NCBI GenBank assembly: GCA_965218715.1
Contig: CBDCLY010000033.1
Location: 1 to 64,000 of the forward strand
Direction: 5' to 3'
DNA: 64,000 bases
DNA from: CBDCLY01 sp965218715
GTDB lineage: Bacteria; Bacteroidota; Bacteroidia; Flavobacteriales_E; Vicingaceae
Made by a program: the position numbers and the translations under genes. The notes beneath the pieces were generated by a model that was not told the origin of the DNA, ran no database searches, and saw only the letters and a program-made list of their open reading frames with translations. This document shows positions 54,187 through 63,813 of the stretch, piece by piece; position 1 is the first letter of the stretch; every line of letters starts with the position of its first letter.

Positions 54187-55511
54187 ACAATTATTTTTTT
54201 CAGCAATCTGTTTGCTTGTTTTTGTTACTTCAAAAGCTCAAAGCCTAACAGATTCTCCTTACTCAAGATATGGAATAGGAATGCTCCAATCGCCAAGAAG
54301 CAATAGCAATTTTGGAAGTGGAGGAATTGGCATAGCCTGGCGTCCAAGTATCTATAAGCCCCAAATCAATGATTCATTGGCGAGGAGCAATGCTAAACTA
54401 AACGATAGAAGAACCAATTTCATCAACATCATTAATCCGGCCTCATTCAGTAATATTAGCTTAGTCACCTTTGATGTAGGTATTTATAGCAATAATGTTC
54501 AGTATTCTAGCAATGGTCAAGAAAGAACAGGGAATAATACCAGTATCAGCCATATCGCTTTGGCATTTCCAGTGGGAACAAAAATTGGTGTAGGCTTTGG
54601 TTTAAGGCCATTTTCAGCAGTAGGATACGATTACGAAACCACTCAAAGCATTAATACTGGAATCAATGCCACTAATAAATTTCAAGGTGAAGGAGGTTTA
54701 AGTGAATTTTTTCTCGGAGGATCTTATAGTTTTGATAATGGACTTTCTCTTGGAGCCGCAATGAAATATCGCTTTGGAAGGATACAACACATCAATAGGG
54801 TTGTTTTTGACGGAGAAAATAGCAATAATTTCTTCAATACCATCAATAGAGAACGCAGCGTAATTTCAAGTCTAGGAACCGAATTAGGCCTTCAATATGA
54901 TGTGGACTTGGGTGATAACTATCTGCTTCATTTAGGTGTAATTTATTCACCAATTGATCAGCTCTCCTCTAAATACAGCCTTTTATTAGCGAACTATACC
55001 GGGAGAAGAAGATCTTGAGAGGTTCAAAGACACTACCACTTTTTTAGAAGATAAAAAAGTTGACCTGCCTTTTCAATCTACTTTTGGTGGAGGATTTAGC
55101 ATAGAAAAAAAGAAAAAATGGGCAGCTGAGTTCGATTACACCCTTAATACCAGGAAAAGTGATCAAGTTCAAGCCGGTGCTTCATTTAGCGATGGCTTCC
55201 AAGTAAATGCTGGTTTTGAACATTTTAACAATACCACTGCATTTGGATCTTATATCAGCCGAATGGCAATAAGAACTGGTTTTAGGTACAATTCTTCCTT
55301 GGTGAATATTAATGGAGAAGATGTGGATGAGATGGCCATCAGTTTTGGTTGCTCACTTCCATTGAGGAAATCCTTCTCTACTTTAAACTTTGGCATAGAA
55401 TTAGGAAGACGAGGTTCAGATTCAAATGGATTAAGTCAAGAACAATTTATAGGACTGCTCATTGGAGTTACTGTAAATGATAAATGGTTCATAAAACGCA
55501 AATACGATTAA
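54158..55511 (+). pseudogene. Outer-membrane barrel protein gene with single-base frameshift
   Basis: The first part (from ATG 54158, or 54149) has a signal peptide (FFSAICLLVFVTSKAQ) and DSPYSRYGIGMLQ, then a FadL/PorV-like barrel, stopping at 55016-55018 after YTGRRRS. If one base in the GGGA at 55001-55004 is skipped, the frame continues PGEEDLERFKDTTTF straight on to GVTVNDKWFIKRKYD and a stop at 55511, restoring about 450 residues. So this is a single gene broken by a +1 insertion, by real mutation or sequencing error. It lies in the conserved coaX-to-PPIase cluster, where an intact outer-membrane protein is expected. Confidence 0.85.
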
Positions 55512-55520
55512 GCAAACAAG

Positions 55521-56816
55521 ATGAAAAAGCTATTATTATTAGGATTGATAATTTTCGCCTTCGGTGAAATTAATGCACAAGGGAAATACGGAGAAGATAG
55601 TGTAACCTGTGTTCAAAACATCTCTCTCTACAGAGATTACTACAAACAAAAGATGTACGATGATGCATACGGATATTGGAAAGTTGCCTTCAAAATTTGT
55701 CCAGCTGCCTCAGAAAGAATGTATGTTGATGGTGTAAACTTGGTCAATAGAAAAATTAGAGGCACTAAAGATGCTGCCATCAAAGCGGCTTACATTGATA
55801 CCCTAATGCAGGTGTATGATCAAAGAATTGCCAATTTTGGAAAAGAGTGTTTTGTGCTAGGAAGAAAAGGCACTGACATGTTAAGGTATAAAGGTGAAGA
55901 TCCAGAGCCAGTTTTTACAGTCTTAGAAAAATCTGTGAATGGATGTGGGCCAAAAACTGAGGCTGGAGCAGCTGTTTCTTACATGAACGCCACCGTTCTC
56001 ATGGAAAAAGCAGGAAAGAAAAGCAAAGAAGATGTGGTAGCTGTTTACGGATTGTTAAGCGGGATTGTGAGCCAGAACATTCAAAAATACCAAGGAAAGA
56101 AAACAGCAGAGTATTATGTGAAAGCTGAAGAAAGCATTGGAAATGTGGCTAGTCCATATTTAAGCTGTGAGGTTTTAATTGAAATGGCCAATAACAATTT
56201 CGAAAGAAATAAAGAAAATCAAGATTGGATGGAGAGAACTGCAGATCTTTTGGATAAAAAAGGTTGTACTGATGATCCTATCTTTTTTAAGCTTGCTCAA
56301 ACATTACATGCTACAAGTCCATCTGCGATTTCTGCAGAGAAAATGGGAATAATGTCATTAAAAACAAAAAAGTACCAAGAGGCAGTGGATTACTTTCAGC
56401 AGGCACTTTCTTTAAGTCAGGATGAAACAAAACACTCTGATTACTATATAGAATTAGCACAAGCTTATAGCAGCATGGGCTCTTATTCATCTGCTAGAAC
56501 TAATGCATTAAAAGCAGCCAAATTAAAGCCAGGTTTTGGCCTTCCTTACATTATGATTGGTGATATGATTGCAGCTTCAACTAGCTGCGGTGGAGACGAT
56601 GCATGTGCTCAAAAAGCGATTTATTGGTTAGCAGTTGATTATTATACAAAGGCAAAAAGCATTGATCCTTCAGTGGCTGCCACTGCAAATGGTAAAATTG
56701 CGAGTTACAAAAAGTATTTTCCAAGTCAGCAAGATTGCTTTTTTGGTGGAACCAAAGAAGGAGATTCAGTTCAAATCGGTTGTTGGATTGGAGAATCTAC
56801 CAAAGCGCGCTTTTAA
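55521..56816 (+). CDS. Exported TPR protein
   Basis: This 431-residue protein has a signal peptide (LGLIIFAFGEINAQ) followed by helical TPR-type repeats, the clearest at about 275-345 (KYQEAVDYFQQALSLSQD, then AQAYSSMGSYSSARTNALKA). It lies between the outer-membrane barrel gene (9 bp) and lptC (6 bp). In Flavobacteriales this cluster position is held by a conserved TPR protein of unknown role, presumably periplasmic. C-terminal segment has several cysteines (SCGGDDACAQK). Confidence 0.8.
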   Translation: MKKLLLLGLIIFAFGEINAQGKYGEDSVTCVQNISLYRDYYKQKMYDDAYGYWKVAFKICPAASERMYVDGVNLVNRKIRGTKDAAIKAAYIDTLMQVYDQRIANFGKECFVLGRKGTDMLRYKGEDPEPVFTVLEKSVNGCGPKTEAGAAVSYMNATVLMEKAGKKSKEDVVAVYGLLSGIVSQNIQKYQGKKTAEYYVKAEESIGNVASPYLSCEVLIEMANNNFERNKENQDWMERTADLLDKKGCTDDPIFFKLAQTLHATSPSAISAEKMGIMSLKTKKYQEAVDYFQQALSLSQDETKHSDYYIELAQAYSSMGSYSSARTNALKAAKLKPGFGLPYIMIGDMIAASTSCGGDDACAQKAIYWLAVDYYTKAKSIDPSVAATANGKIASYKKYFPSQQDCFFGGTKEGDSVQIGCWIGESTKARF

Positions 56817-56822
56817 TAAACA

Positions 56823-57375
56823 ATGAAGGCTAGTTTTAATTTCATTTGGAATTGTTGTTGCCACCCTAGCCTTAGGACTAAGTGCTTGTGAAAACGACAT
56901 CAAAGAAGTTGAAGAATTAAACTTAGAAGAAATTTTTCCAGAGCAGTCTGCTAAAGATGTAGAAATTCTCTATAGCACGGAAGGCAGATTGGCTTTTCAA
57001 TTGAATGCGCCAATATTGGATCAGTACGGAGGTGCTGAGCCCTACAACGAAATGCCTGAAGGGGTTCATGTTCAACTTTTTGATTCCTTAATGAATGTAA
57101 AAACAGAACTAAGTTCAAATTATGCGATCGACTTAAGTCATCAAGATGTAATGGAGGCCAAATACGATGTGGTAGTCATTAATGCGAAAGGAGAACAACT
57201 CAACACAGAGCATTTGATTTGGAACAAGGCAGAACAAAAAATAAGCTCTGATGCTTTTGTAAAAATCACAACGGAGAATCAAGTCTTGTTAGGTGACGGT
57301 TTAATTTCCAATGAAGATTTTTCAGATTATAAAATTTTAAAACCAAGAGGAGTAATCAATATTGACAATGATTAA
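56823..57375 (+). pseudogene. lptC: lptC-like gene (LPS export, periplasmic bridge) with frameshift after codon 2
   Basis: From the ATG at 56823 the frame reads only two codons before it diverges: removing one of the two Gs at 56828-56829 gives MK followed by LVLISFGIVVATLALGLSAC, a proper membrane/lipoprotein signal, and then an unbroken frame to 57375. Without this the nearest start is an internal TTG at 56989, which loses the signal. The C-terminal GDGLISNEDFSDYKILKPRGVI is the LptC pattern. LptC is part of the LptBFGC machine that lifts LPS out of the inner membrane. The neighbours fit an envelope-biogenesis cluster. Confidence 0.8.
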
Positions 57376-57396
57376 ATACATTCAATTTTTAGAGAA

Positions 57397-57564
57397 ATGT
57401 GGTTCATGTTGGCCATACTAACCTTCTGCATTGGTCTTTACCAAACCTTTGTAAATAGCATTTACGATGCCCTTTACTTTTTTGGTTTCTCTGTGGTTAG
57501 CATATTTCTTTTTTCAGTTCGACGCAAGCAACGAAGAGCCCATCAAAGAAACGACAAGTCATAA
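57397..57564 (+). CDS. 55-residue small membrane protein
   Basis: Starts MWFMLAILTFCIGLY, has two hydrophobic segments (about 2-18 and 26-40) and a strongly basic C-terminal tail (VRRKQRRAHQRND). It lies 21 bp after lptC and 29 bp before the CNNM gene in the same direction, and all three are likely cotranscribed. Small proteins at this position between lptC and the CNNM gene occur in other Flavobacteriales as far as I recall. Function unknown. A fairly good coding candidate because it is intact and fills the gap. Confidence 0.6.
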   Translation: MWFMLAILTFCIGLYQTFVNSIYDALYFFGFSVVSIFLFSVRRKQRRAHQRNDKS

Positions 57565-57593
57565 TTGGTATATTTGAAAGATAGCATTTGACT

Positions 57594-58862
57594 ATGGAAA
57601 GTATGCAGTGGGGAGTAATCCTTACGATGTTAGTTTTTTCTGCCTTTTTCTCTGGAATGGAAATCGCCTTCGTTTCGGCCAATAAGCTAAAAATAGAACT
57701 CGATGGTCAACAAGGAGATTTCTTCTCCAAGATAATAGCCAATTTTCTTAAAAAACCTTCTAAATTTATTGGTGCTATGCTTGTTGGCAATAACATTGCT
57801 CTAGTAATTTACGGCATCTATATGGCGGAGTTGTTGGAACCACTAATCATGCAATTCTCTAGTAATGATTTAGTTGTATTGTTAATTCAAACGGCCATAT
57901 CAACCCTGCTAATTTTGTTTGCCGCTGAATTTCTTCCTAAGACCTTGTTTCGGATTAACCCCAATAATATGTTGAGGTTCTTCGCTTTTCCTTTAATCAT
58001 TATTTACTCTATTTTACTCATTCCAATGTTGATCGTAATTGGAATATCAGAACGGCTGATTAAATGGTTCTCTCCAGAATTATCAGTTGAAAAAGACATT
58101 TCCTTTCAAAGAATCGACCTCGAGCATTTCATTAAAGAAGGAACCGACCACTCCTCCGATGAAGAAAATTTGGATCATGAAATTCAAATTTTTCAGAATG
58201 CTCTTGATTTCTCTAAGGTAAAGGCAAGAGAATGTATGGTTCCAAGAACTGAGGTTGTGGCAGTTAATATTGAGGAAGAAGTAGATGAATTGAGGAAAAA
58301 GTTTGTTGAGACTGGCCTTTCTAAAATCCTGATTTATCGAGATAATATAGACAATGTAATAGGTTACATTCATTCCTTCGAATTGTTTAAAAAGCCGGAG
58401 AACATTAAGTCGATTTTATTGCCCATACCGATTATCCCAACCTCAATGCCTGCCAATGAAATTTTAGAAAGCTTTATTCAGCAAAGAAAAAGCATAGCGG
58501 TTGTGGTGGATGAGTTTGGCGGAACTTCAGGAATCGTTACCATTGAAGACATCATTGAGGAGATTTTTGGAGAAATTGAAGACGAACACGACAAAGAAGA
58601 ATTTGAAGAAAAGCAGTTGTCTGAAAATACCTTCTTGTTTTCTGCAAGATTAGAAGTGGATCATTTAAACAATGAGTACAATTTAGATTTGCCAGAATCT
58701 GATCAATATGAAACTTTAGGTGGCTTAGTCATATCCATTAGCGAGAGCATACCTAGCTTGAATGAAGAAATAAACTTAGATCAATTTCATTTTACCGTTA
58801 AACAAGTCCATCAAAATAAAATTGACTTAATTCACTTAAAGGTGAATGTTGTTGAAGACTAA
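57594..58862 (+). CDS. Hemolysin C/CNNM-type transporter-like protein
   Basis: About 422 residues. An N-terminal CNNM transmembrane domain (about 1-190) with four membrane segments including FFSGMEIAFVSANKLK, then a CBS pair (about 205-335; RECMVPRTEVVAV, VVVDEFGGTSGIVTIEDIIEEIFGEI) and a C-terminal CorC_HlyC domain (about 350-420). Related CorC/YtfL-type proteins are linked to Mg or Co export. A TTG at 57588 is upstream; the ATG at 57594 is preferred. It follows the small membrane protein by 29 bp. Confidence 0.88.
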   Translation: MESMQWGVILTMLVFSAFFSGMEIAFVSANKLKIELDGQQGDFFSKIIANFLKKPSKFIGAMLVGNNIALVIYGIYMAELLEPLIMQFSSNDLVVLLIQTAISTLLILFAAEFLPKTLFRINPNNMLRFFAFPLIIIYSILLIPMLIVIGISERLIKWFSPELSVEKDISFQRIDLEHFIKEGTDHSSDEENLDHEIQIFQNALDFSKVKARECMVPRTEVVAVNIEEEVDELRKKFVETGLSKILIYRDNIDNVIGYIHSFELFKKPENIKSILLPIPIIPTSMPANEILESFIQQRKSIAVVVDEFGGTSGIVTIEDIIEEIFGEIEDEHDKEEFEEKQLSENTFLFSARLEVDHLNNEYNLDLPESDQYETLGGLVISISESIPSLNEEINLDQFHFTVKQVHQNKIDLIHLKVNVVED

Positions 58863-58970
58863 TTTTCTGAATTGGAATTGTTTTAAGGCCTTGTCATTCA
58901 GCGGGTTTTTTCTTTTATAATTTCATTTTACTATCGTATATTCGCAGACCAAAATTTTTAAAGATTTTAG

Positions 58971-61049
58971 ATGGCAATTATTGGAAAAATTAGAGAACGA
59001 TCTACATTGGTTCTCATCATCATTGGCGGAGCAATCGTCGCCTTTGTTTTAGGAGAGTTATTTACCTCTCTTTCTTCTGGTCAACAAGGACCAATTAACT
59101 TAGCGGAAGTCAATGGAGAAAGTATCTCTGCGCAAGATTTTGATATGAAAGTCCAAGAGGCCTACAGCAATTATCAAGCAAATGCACAGTCTAACGAACC
59201 GCTTGACGAAAGAACAAAGTCAAGCTTGAGAGAGCAAGTTTGGAATGAAGTAATTTCTGATCAATTGCTTGGTCAGGAAATGTTGGATCTTGGTATTAAA
59301 GTGACCAGTAAGGAGTTGTTTGATATGGTTCAAGGTGAAAATCCTCACCCAAATGTGAGACAAGCCTTTTCTGATCCAGCAACCGGAGCATTCAATTCTG
59401 CTGCTGTTGTTCAATTTTTACAAAACCTTGACAATGACCCAAGGGCTAAGGAGCAATGGATAGCATTTGAAAGAGCTTTGAAAAGAAACCAGCAGATGCA
59501 GAAATACAATACTTTAATTAGCAAAGCAGTTTATTTGCCTTCAACTTTGGCTGAACAAGAAGCTAAAGAATCTGGTTCAACGGTTAGCTTTAATTATGTA
59601 ATGAAGTCTTACAATGATGTAAATGATACTACCATTGTATTAAGCGAAAAGGAAATTGAAAGCTATTACAATAATCATCTAGATGATTACGAACAAAAAG
59701 CGAGTAGAAAAGCATACTATGCATATTTCCCAGTAAAAGCATCTGAAAGCGATATTGCCCTGACAAGAGAATGGGCAAATGAAGTTTATGAAGAGTTTAA
59801 GAACAATGAGAACGATTCTACTTTTGTGAATGCTAATTCGGAAGTTGATTATGATCCAAACTATTACTCTGCAAGTAATTTACCAATGGGAGCTGATACT
59901 TCTTTATTGAGAATGGATTCAGGAGAGTTAAAAGCTCCTTATATGATTGAGACATCATTCTATATTCAAAAAGTGGGCGGTTTTAAAATGGTTCCTGACT
60001 CAGTAAAAGCAAGTCATATCCTAATAAACATGACAGACAGAACCGAGGAAGAAGCTGAGGCTATTGCCGACAGTCTTATGGGTTTACTTGAATCAGGAGT
60101 AGCAATGAGTGACTTGGCCGCTGAGAATTCTGATGATGTTGGATCTGGGCAAAATGGCGGTGATTTAGGATGGTTCAATGAAGGAACAATGGTGAAACCA
60201 TTTAATGATGCAGCTTTTTCAGCTGAGATCGGTGACTTTACCAAAGTGAGAAGTCAGTTTGGAATACACATTATTGAAGTAATGGAGAAAACAGAACCGA
60301 TTCGAAAAATTCAAATTGCTACAATTCGTAGAACAGCCACTGCTGGAAAAGATACCTATGCCAATGCATTTAATGAAGCAAATAGCTTCTCTATTGATGC
60401 AACAGACTTAGAGTCTTTTAATAATCTAATTGTGGAAAAGGACATCCAAAGAAGAGTTACTATCCTTAGAGATAACGACAATCTAATTCAAGGTGAGCCT
60501 GCCTCTAGAGATATCGTTAGATGGATCAAAGAAGGCAATGAAAACGATGTTTCAGAGGCTTATGATTTAGACGACGCATTTATTGTTGCCGTTATAGAGG
60601 AAGTAAATGAAGATGGACCAACTGATTTAGAAAAGATAAGAGCTAGGGTTGAATTTGAGGCAAAGAGAGAGAAGAAAGCAGAAATGTTTATGGATGAGAT
60701 GGCAGGTGAAGCCGATCTAGGGACATTGGCAGGAAATCTTGGATTAAGTGTTGAAAAAGCAAGCGACATCGGCTTTGCAAATCCTTCAATTCCAAATGTT
60801 GGAATTGAGCCAGTTGCAGTAGGAAAAGCCTTTAGTTTAGGAAAAGGACAAACTAGTGTTCCAATAAAGGGTAACACAGGAGTTTTTGTGCTAAACATTT
60901 TAGAAAAGACAGAACAGGCAAATCCTAACATAGCTGAGACAAAAGCTAGTTTTTCAAGAGGAGCACAATCAAGAATTGATAATGGGTCTATTTTTATAGC
61001 GATAAAAGACATCAGTGATGTTACTGACAATCGCTCTAAGTTTTACTAA
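58971..61049 (+). CDS. Membrane-anchored peptidylprolyl isomerase (PpiD/SurA type)
   Basis: This 692-residue protein has one N-terminal membrane anchor (about 11-33, STLVLIIIGGAIVAFVLGEL), a SurA_N-like chaperone region (about 40-200), and a PPIC rotamase domain at about 345-450 (KASHILINMTD, DLGWFNEGTMVKPFNDAAF, FGIHIIEV). A second weaker rotamase-like region lies near 460-620. It should help outer-membrane proteins fold in the periplasm. It ends the coaX-to-PPIase cluster and converges on kbl across a large palindrome. Confidence 0.9.
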   Translation: MAIIGKIRERSTLVLIIIGGAIVAFVLGELFTSLSSGQQGPINLAEVNGESISAQDFDMKVQEAYSNYQANAQSNEPLDERTKSSLREQVWNEVISDQLLGQEMLDLGIKVTSKELFDMVQGENPHPNVRQAFSDPATGAFNSAAVVQFLQNLDNDPRAKEQWIAFERALKRNQQMQKYNTLISKAVYLPSTLAEQEAKESGSTVSFNYVMKSYNDVNDTTIVLSEKEIESYYNNHLDDYEQKASRKAYYAYFPVKASESDIALTREWANEVYEEFKNNENDSTFVNANSEVDYDPNYYSASNLPMGADTSLLRMDSGELKAPYMIETSFYIQKVGGFKMVPDSVKASHILINMTDRTEEEAEAIADSLMGLLESGVAMSDLAAENSDDVGSGQNGGDLGWFNEGTMVKPFNDAAFSAEIGDFTKVRSQFGIHIIEVMEKTEPIRKIQIATIRRTATAGKDTYANAFNEANSFSIDATDLESFNNLIVEKDIQRRVTILRDNDNLIQGEPASRDIVRWIKEGNENDVSEAYDLDDAFIVAVIEEVNEDGPTDLEKIRARVEFEAKREKKAEMFMDEMAGEADLGTLAGNLGLSVEKASDIGFANPSIPNVGIEPVAVGKAFSLGKGQTSVPIKGNTGVFVLNILEKTEQANPNIAETKASFSRGAQSRIDNGSIFIAIKDISDVTDNRSKFY

Positions 61050-61060
61050 TTAACAAAACA

Positions 61061-61107
61061 TTAAGCAAAAAAAAGAGGAATGAATCATTCCTCTTTTTTT
61101 TGCTTAA
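61061..61107. terminator. 47-bp near-perfect palindrome, bidirectional terminator
   Basis: Two 23-base arms, exactly complementary, with one central base (A at 61084). The arms start TTAAGC and contain runs of eight As/Ts. It lies 12 bases after the PPIase stop and 8 bases before the stop of kbl, so it can end transcription from both sides. Confidence 0.9.
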
Positions 61108-61114
61108 TTCCCAA

Positions 61115-62302
61115 TTAAATAACTCCTAATTCCTTTCCAACTTTTGTAAAGGCATTGATGGCTTTATCCAAATGTTCCTCCTCATGAGCTGCAGATAGTT
61201 GCACTCGAATTCTAGCTTGTTCCTTAGGAACAACTGGAAAGAAAAATCCAATCACATAAATTCCTTCTGCTAACAATTTGTCTGCAAATACTTGAGAAAG
61301 CTTGGCATCGTATAACATGATTGGAACTATGGCAGAATCTCCATCCTTAAAATCAAAACCAGCAGCTTTTATTCCTGCTTTGAAATAGGCTACGTTCTCC
61401 ATCAATTTATCTCTAAATGAAGTGCTTCCTTTCAATAGGTCCAAGACTGCAATGGATGCTCCAACAATAGCAGGAGCTAAAGAATTGGAAAATAAATAAG
61501 GCCTAGATCTTTGTCGAAGCATTTCTATAATCTCTTTCTTTCCTGTGGTAAAACCTCCCATTGCGCCTCCCAAAGCCTTTCCAAGGGTACCCGTAATGAT
61601 GTCAACTCGACCTAATACATTGCAATACTCAGCGGTTCCTCTTCCTGTCTTGCCAATGAAACCATGTGAATGACAATCATCAACCATTACAAGGGCATCA
61701 TACTTGTCCGCCAAATCACAAATCTTATCCAATTGGGCAACGTAACCATCCATAGAGAAAACTCCATCGGTAACAATTATTCTGAACCGCTGATCTTGGG
61801 CTTTTTTCAATTGCTCTTCCAAATCTGCCATGTCGTTATTTGCATAACGGTACCTGGCTGCTTTACATAAACGAACTCCATCAATAATGGAAGCATGATT
61901 TAATGCATCTGAAATGATGGCATCTTCTGGACCTAAAAGCGGCTCAAAAACCCCACCATTGGCGTCAAAAGCAGCTGCATACAAAATGGTGTCTTCAGTG
62001 CCACAAAATGAGGCAATTTTTTCTTCCAATGTTTTATGAATATCCTGGGTTCCACAAATGAACCGAACAGATGACATCCCAAAACCATGACTATCAAGAG
62101 CATCTTTAGCAGCTTGAATCACTTTGGGGTGAGAAGAAAGTCCGAGGTAGTTATTTGCACAGAAATTCACCACTACTTCTCCAGTATTGATTTTTATTTC
62201 TGCGTCTTGCGGACTAGTAATAATTCTTTCTTTTTTGAATAAACCTGATGATTCAATCTCAGATAAACTTGTGCTTAAATGTTCTTTTATTTTTCCGTAC
62301 AT
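61115..62302 (-). CDS. kbl: Glycine C-acetyltransferase (2-amino-3-ketobutyrate CoA ligase)
   Basis: This 395-residue alpha-oxoamine synthase uses PLP to interconvert glycine plus acetyl-CoA and 2-amino-3-oxobutyrate in threonine breakdown. Motifs: NFCANNYLGLSSHP, the DDCHSHGFIGKTGRGT region with the PLP aspartate, and the PLP lysine in IITGTLGKALGGAMGGF. The length and GTLGKALGG motif are typical of Kbl and not of BioF or SPT. No threonine dehydrogenase gene is adjacent. Confidence 0.9.
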   Translation of the reverse strand: MYGKIKEHLSTSLSEIESSGLFKKERIITSPQDAEIKINTGEVVVNFCANNYLGLSSHPKVIQAAKDALDSHGFGMSSVRFICGTQDIHKTLEEKIASFCGTEDTILYAAAFDANGGVFEPLLGPEDAIISDALNHASIIDGVRLCKAARYRYANNDMADLEEQLKKAQDQRFRIIVTDGVFSMDGYVAQLDKICDLADKYDALVMVDDCHSHGFIGKTGRGTAEYCNVLGRVDIITGTLGKALGGAMGGFTTGKKEIIEMLRQRSRPYLFSNSLAPAIVGASIAVLDLLKGSTSFRDKLMENVAYFKAGIKAAGFDFKDGDSAIVPIMLYDAKLSQVFADKLLAEGIYVIGFFFPVVPKEQARIRVQLSAAHEEEHLDKAINAFTKVGKELGVI

Positions 62303-62329
62303 CTCGTATAATTTGCTTTAAAATTAGCC

Positions 62330-62361
62330 AAAAAAAACCCTGAAGTTTGAGCTTCAGGGTT
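62330..62361 (-). terminator. Terminator of gdhA
   Basis: AACCCTGAAG, a 5-base loop and CTTCAGGGTT form a 10-bp stem with a run of seven Ts on the minus strand, 22 bases past the gdhA stop. Confidence 0.85.
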
Positions 62362-62382
62362 GGTGCATTTATCTTTCTTTTA

Positions 62383-63744
62383 TTAAACTACTCCTTGGGC
62401 CAACATCGCGTCAGCTACTTTTACAAAGCCAGCAACATTTGCTCCTTTTACATAATCAACATAACCATTGCTTTCACCATATTTAACACAGGCTTCATGT
62501 ATGGAAACCATAATATGATGCAATTTCTCATCAACTTCTTCTCTAGTCCAAGAAAGTCTCAATGAATTCTGACTCATCTCTAAGCCAGATGTAGCAACAC
62601 CACCAGCGTTGGATGCTTTGCCAGGAGAAAACAATATTTTAGATGAATGGAATACTTCAATTGCTTCAGGAGTACAAGGCATGTTAGCGCCCTCAGCAAC
62701 GCAAATTGCTCCGTTTCCTACCAATGTCTCAGCGTCTGATTTTTCCAATTCATTTTGAGTTGCACAAGGTAAAGCAATGTCTACTTTGATTCCCCAAGGT
62801 CTAGATCCTTCTAAAAATTCGAAACCATCAAATTGATCAGCAATTTCTTTTACTCTTCCTCTTCTAACGTTTTTTAAGTCCATTAAGAATTCCAAATGCT
62901 CTCTTTGGAAACCATTTTCAGCATGAACCGTTCCAGACGAATCTGAAACACTAACTACAGTGCCTCCAAGATCCAAAACTTTTTCAAGGGCATATTGAGC
63001 AACATTTCCAGAACCTGAAATCGCAACCTTTTTACCTTCGAAACTATCGTTTTTAGTCTTCAGCATTTCTTGAGCAAAATAAACTGTTCCATATCCGGTA
63101 GCTTCTGGGCGAATTAAACTTCCACCAAAACTTATTCCTTTACCCGTTAAAACACCGGTAAACTCATTTCTTAATCTTTTGTACTGACCGAACATGTAAC
63201 CAATTTCTCTTCCGCCTACACCAATATCGCCGGCTGGAACATCTGTATCAGGACCAATGTGACGAGATAATTCTGTCATGAAACTTTGACAAAATCGCAT
63301 GACTTCATTGTCTGACTTTCCTTTTGGGTTAAAGTCTGATCCACCTTTTCCACCACCCATTGGAAGAGTAGTTAAGCTGTTTTTAAATACCTGTTCAAAG
63401 GCCAAAAATTTCAATACACTTAGGTTTACAGAAGAATGAAACCTCAAGCCACCCTTGTATGGCCCAATTGCAGAATTCATTTCAATCCTAAATCCTCTAT
63501 TTACCTGAGTTTTGCCTTCATCATCTATCCATGGCACTCTGAACATCAATACTCGTTCAGGTTCAACCATACGCTCTAATAACATCTTGTTTTGATATTC
63601 AGGATTTTCCTCAATAAAAGGAATTACAGTTTCTGCAACTTCTTGGACAGCCTGTAAAAACTCAGGTTCATTAGAATTCTTTTTGGTGACTTCCTCAACG
63701 AATGCGTTGATTTTGCCTTCTAGATTATTTGTTCCAGTACTCAT
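62383..63744 (-). CDS. gdhA: NADP-type glutamate dehydrogenase
   Basis: This 453-residue hexameric GDH interconverts 2-oxoglutarate plus ammonia and glutamate. Motifs: MGGGKGGSDFNPKGK with the catalytic Lys, PAGDIGVGGREIGYMFG, and GSGNVAQYALEKV for the Rossmann fold. The length and sequence type (about 450 residues with the N-terminal FVEEVTKKNSNEPEFLQAV) match the NADP-dependent biosynthetic GDH50 class. A TACATTTG box lies at 63774-63767 on the minus strand. Its terminator separates it from kbl. Confidence 0.93.
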   Translation of the reverse strand: MSTGTNNLEGKINAFVEEVTKKNSNEPEFLQAVQEVAETVIPFIEENPEYQNKMLLERMVEPERVLMFRVPWIDDEGKTQVNRGFRIEMNSAIGPYKGGLRFHSSVNLSVLKFLAFEQVFKNSLTTLPMGGGKGGSDFNPKGKSDNEVMRFCQSFMTELSRHIGPDTDVPAGDIGVGGREIGYMFGQYKRLRNEFTGVLTGKGISFGGSLIRPEATGYGTVYFAQEMLKTKNDSFEGKKVAISGSGNVAQYALEKVLDLGGTVVSVSDSSGTVHAENGFQREHLEFLMDLKNVRRGRVKEIADQFDGFEFLEGSRPWGIKVDIALPCATQNELEKSDAETLVGNGAICVAEGANMPCTPEAIEVFHSSKILFSPGKASNAGGVATSGLEMSQNSLRLSWTREEVDEKLHHIMVSIHEACVKYGESNGYVDYVKGANVAGFVKVADAMLAQGVV

Positions 63745-63813
63745 TAGCTTAAGGTTATATTTTGAGCAAATGTAAATAATTTCTCAATGGCTCCTCGTTT
63801 TGATTCAGGAATA

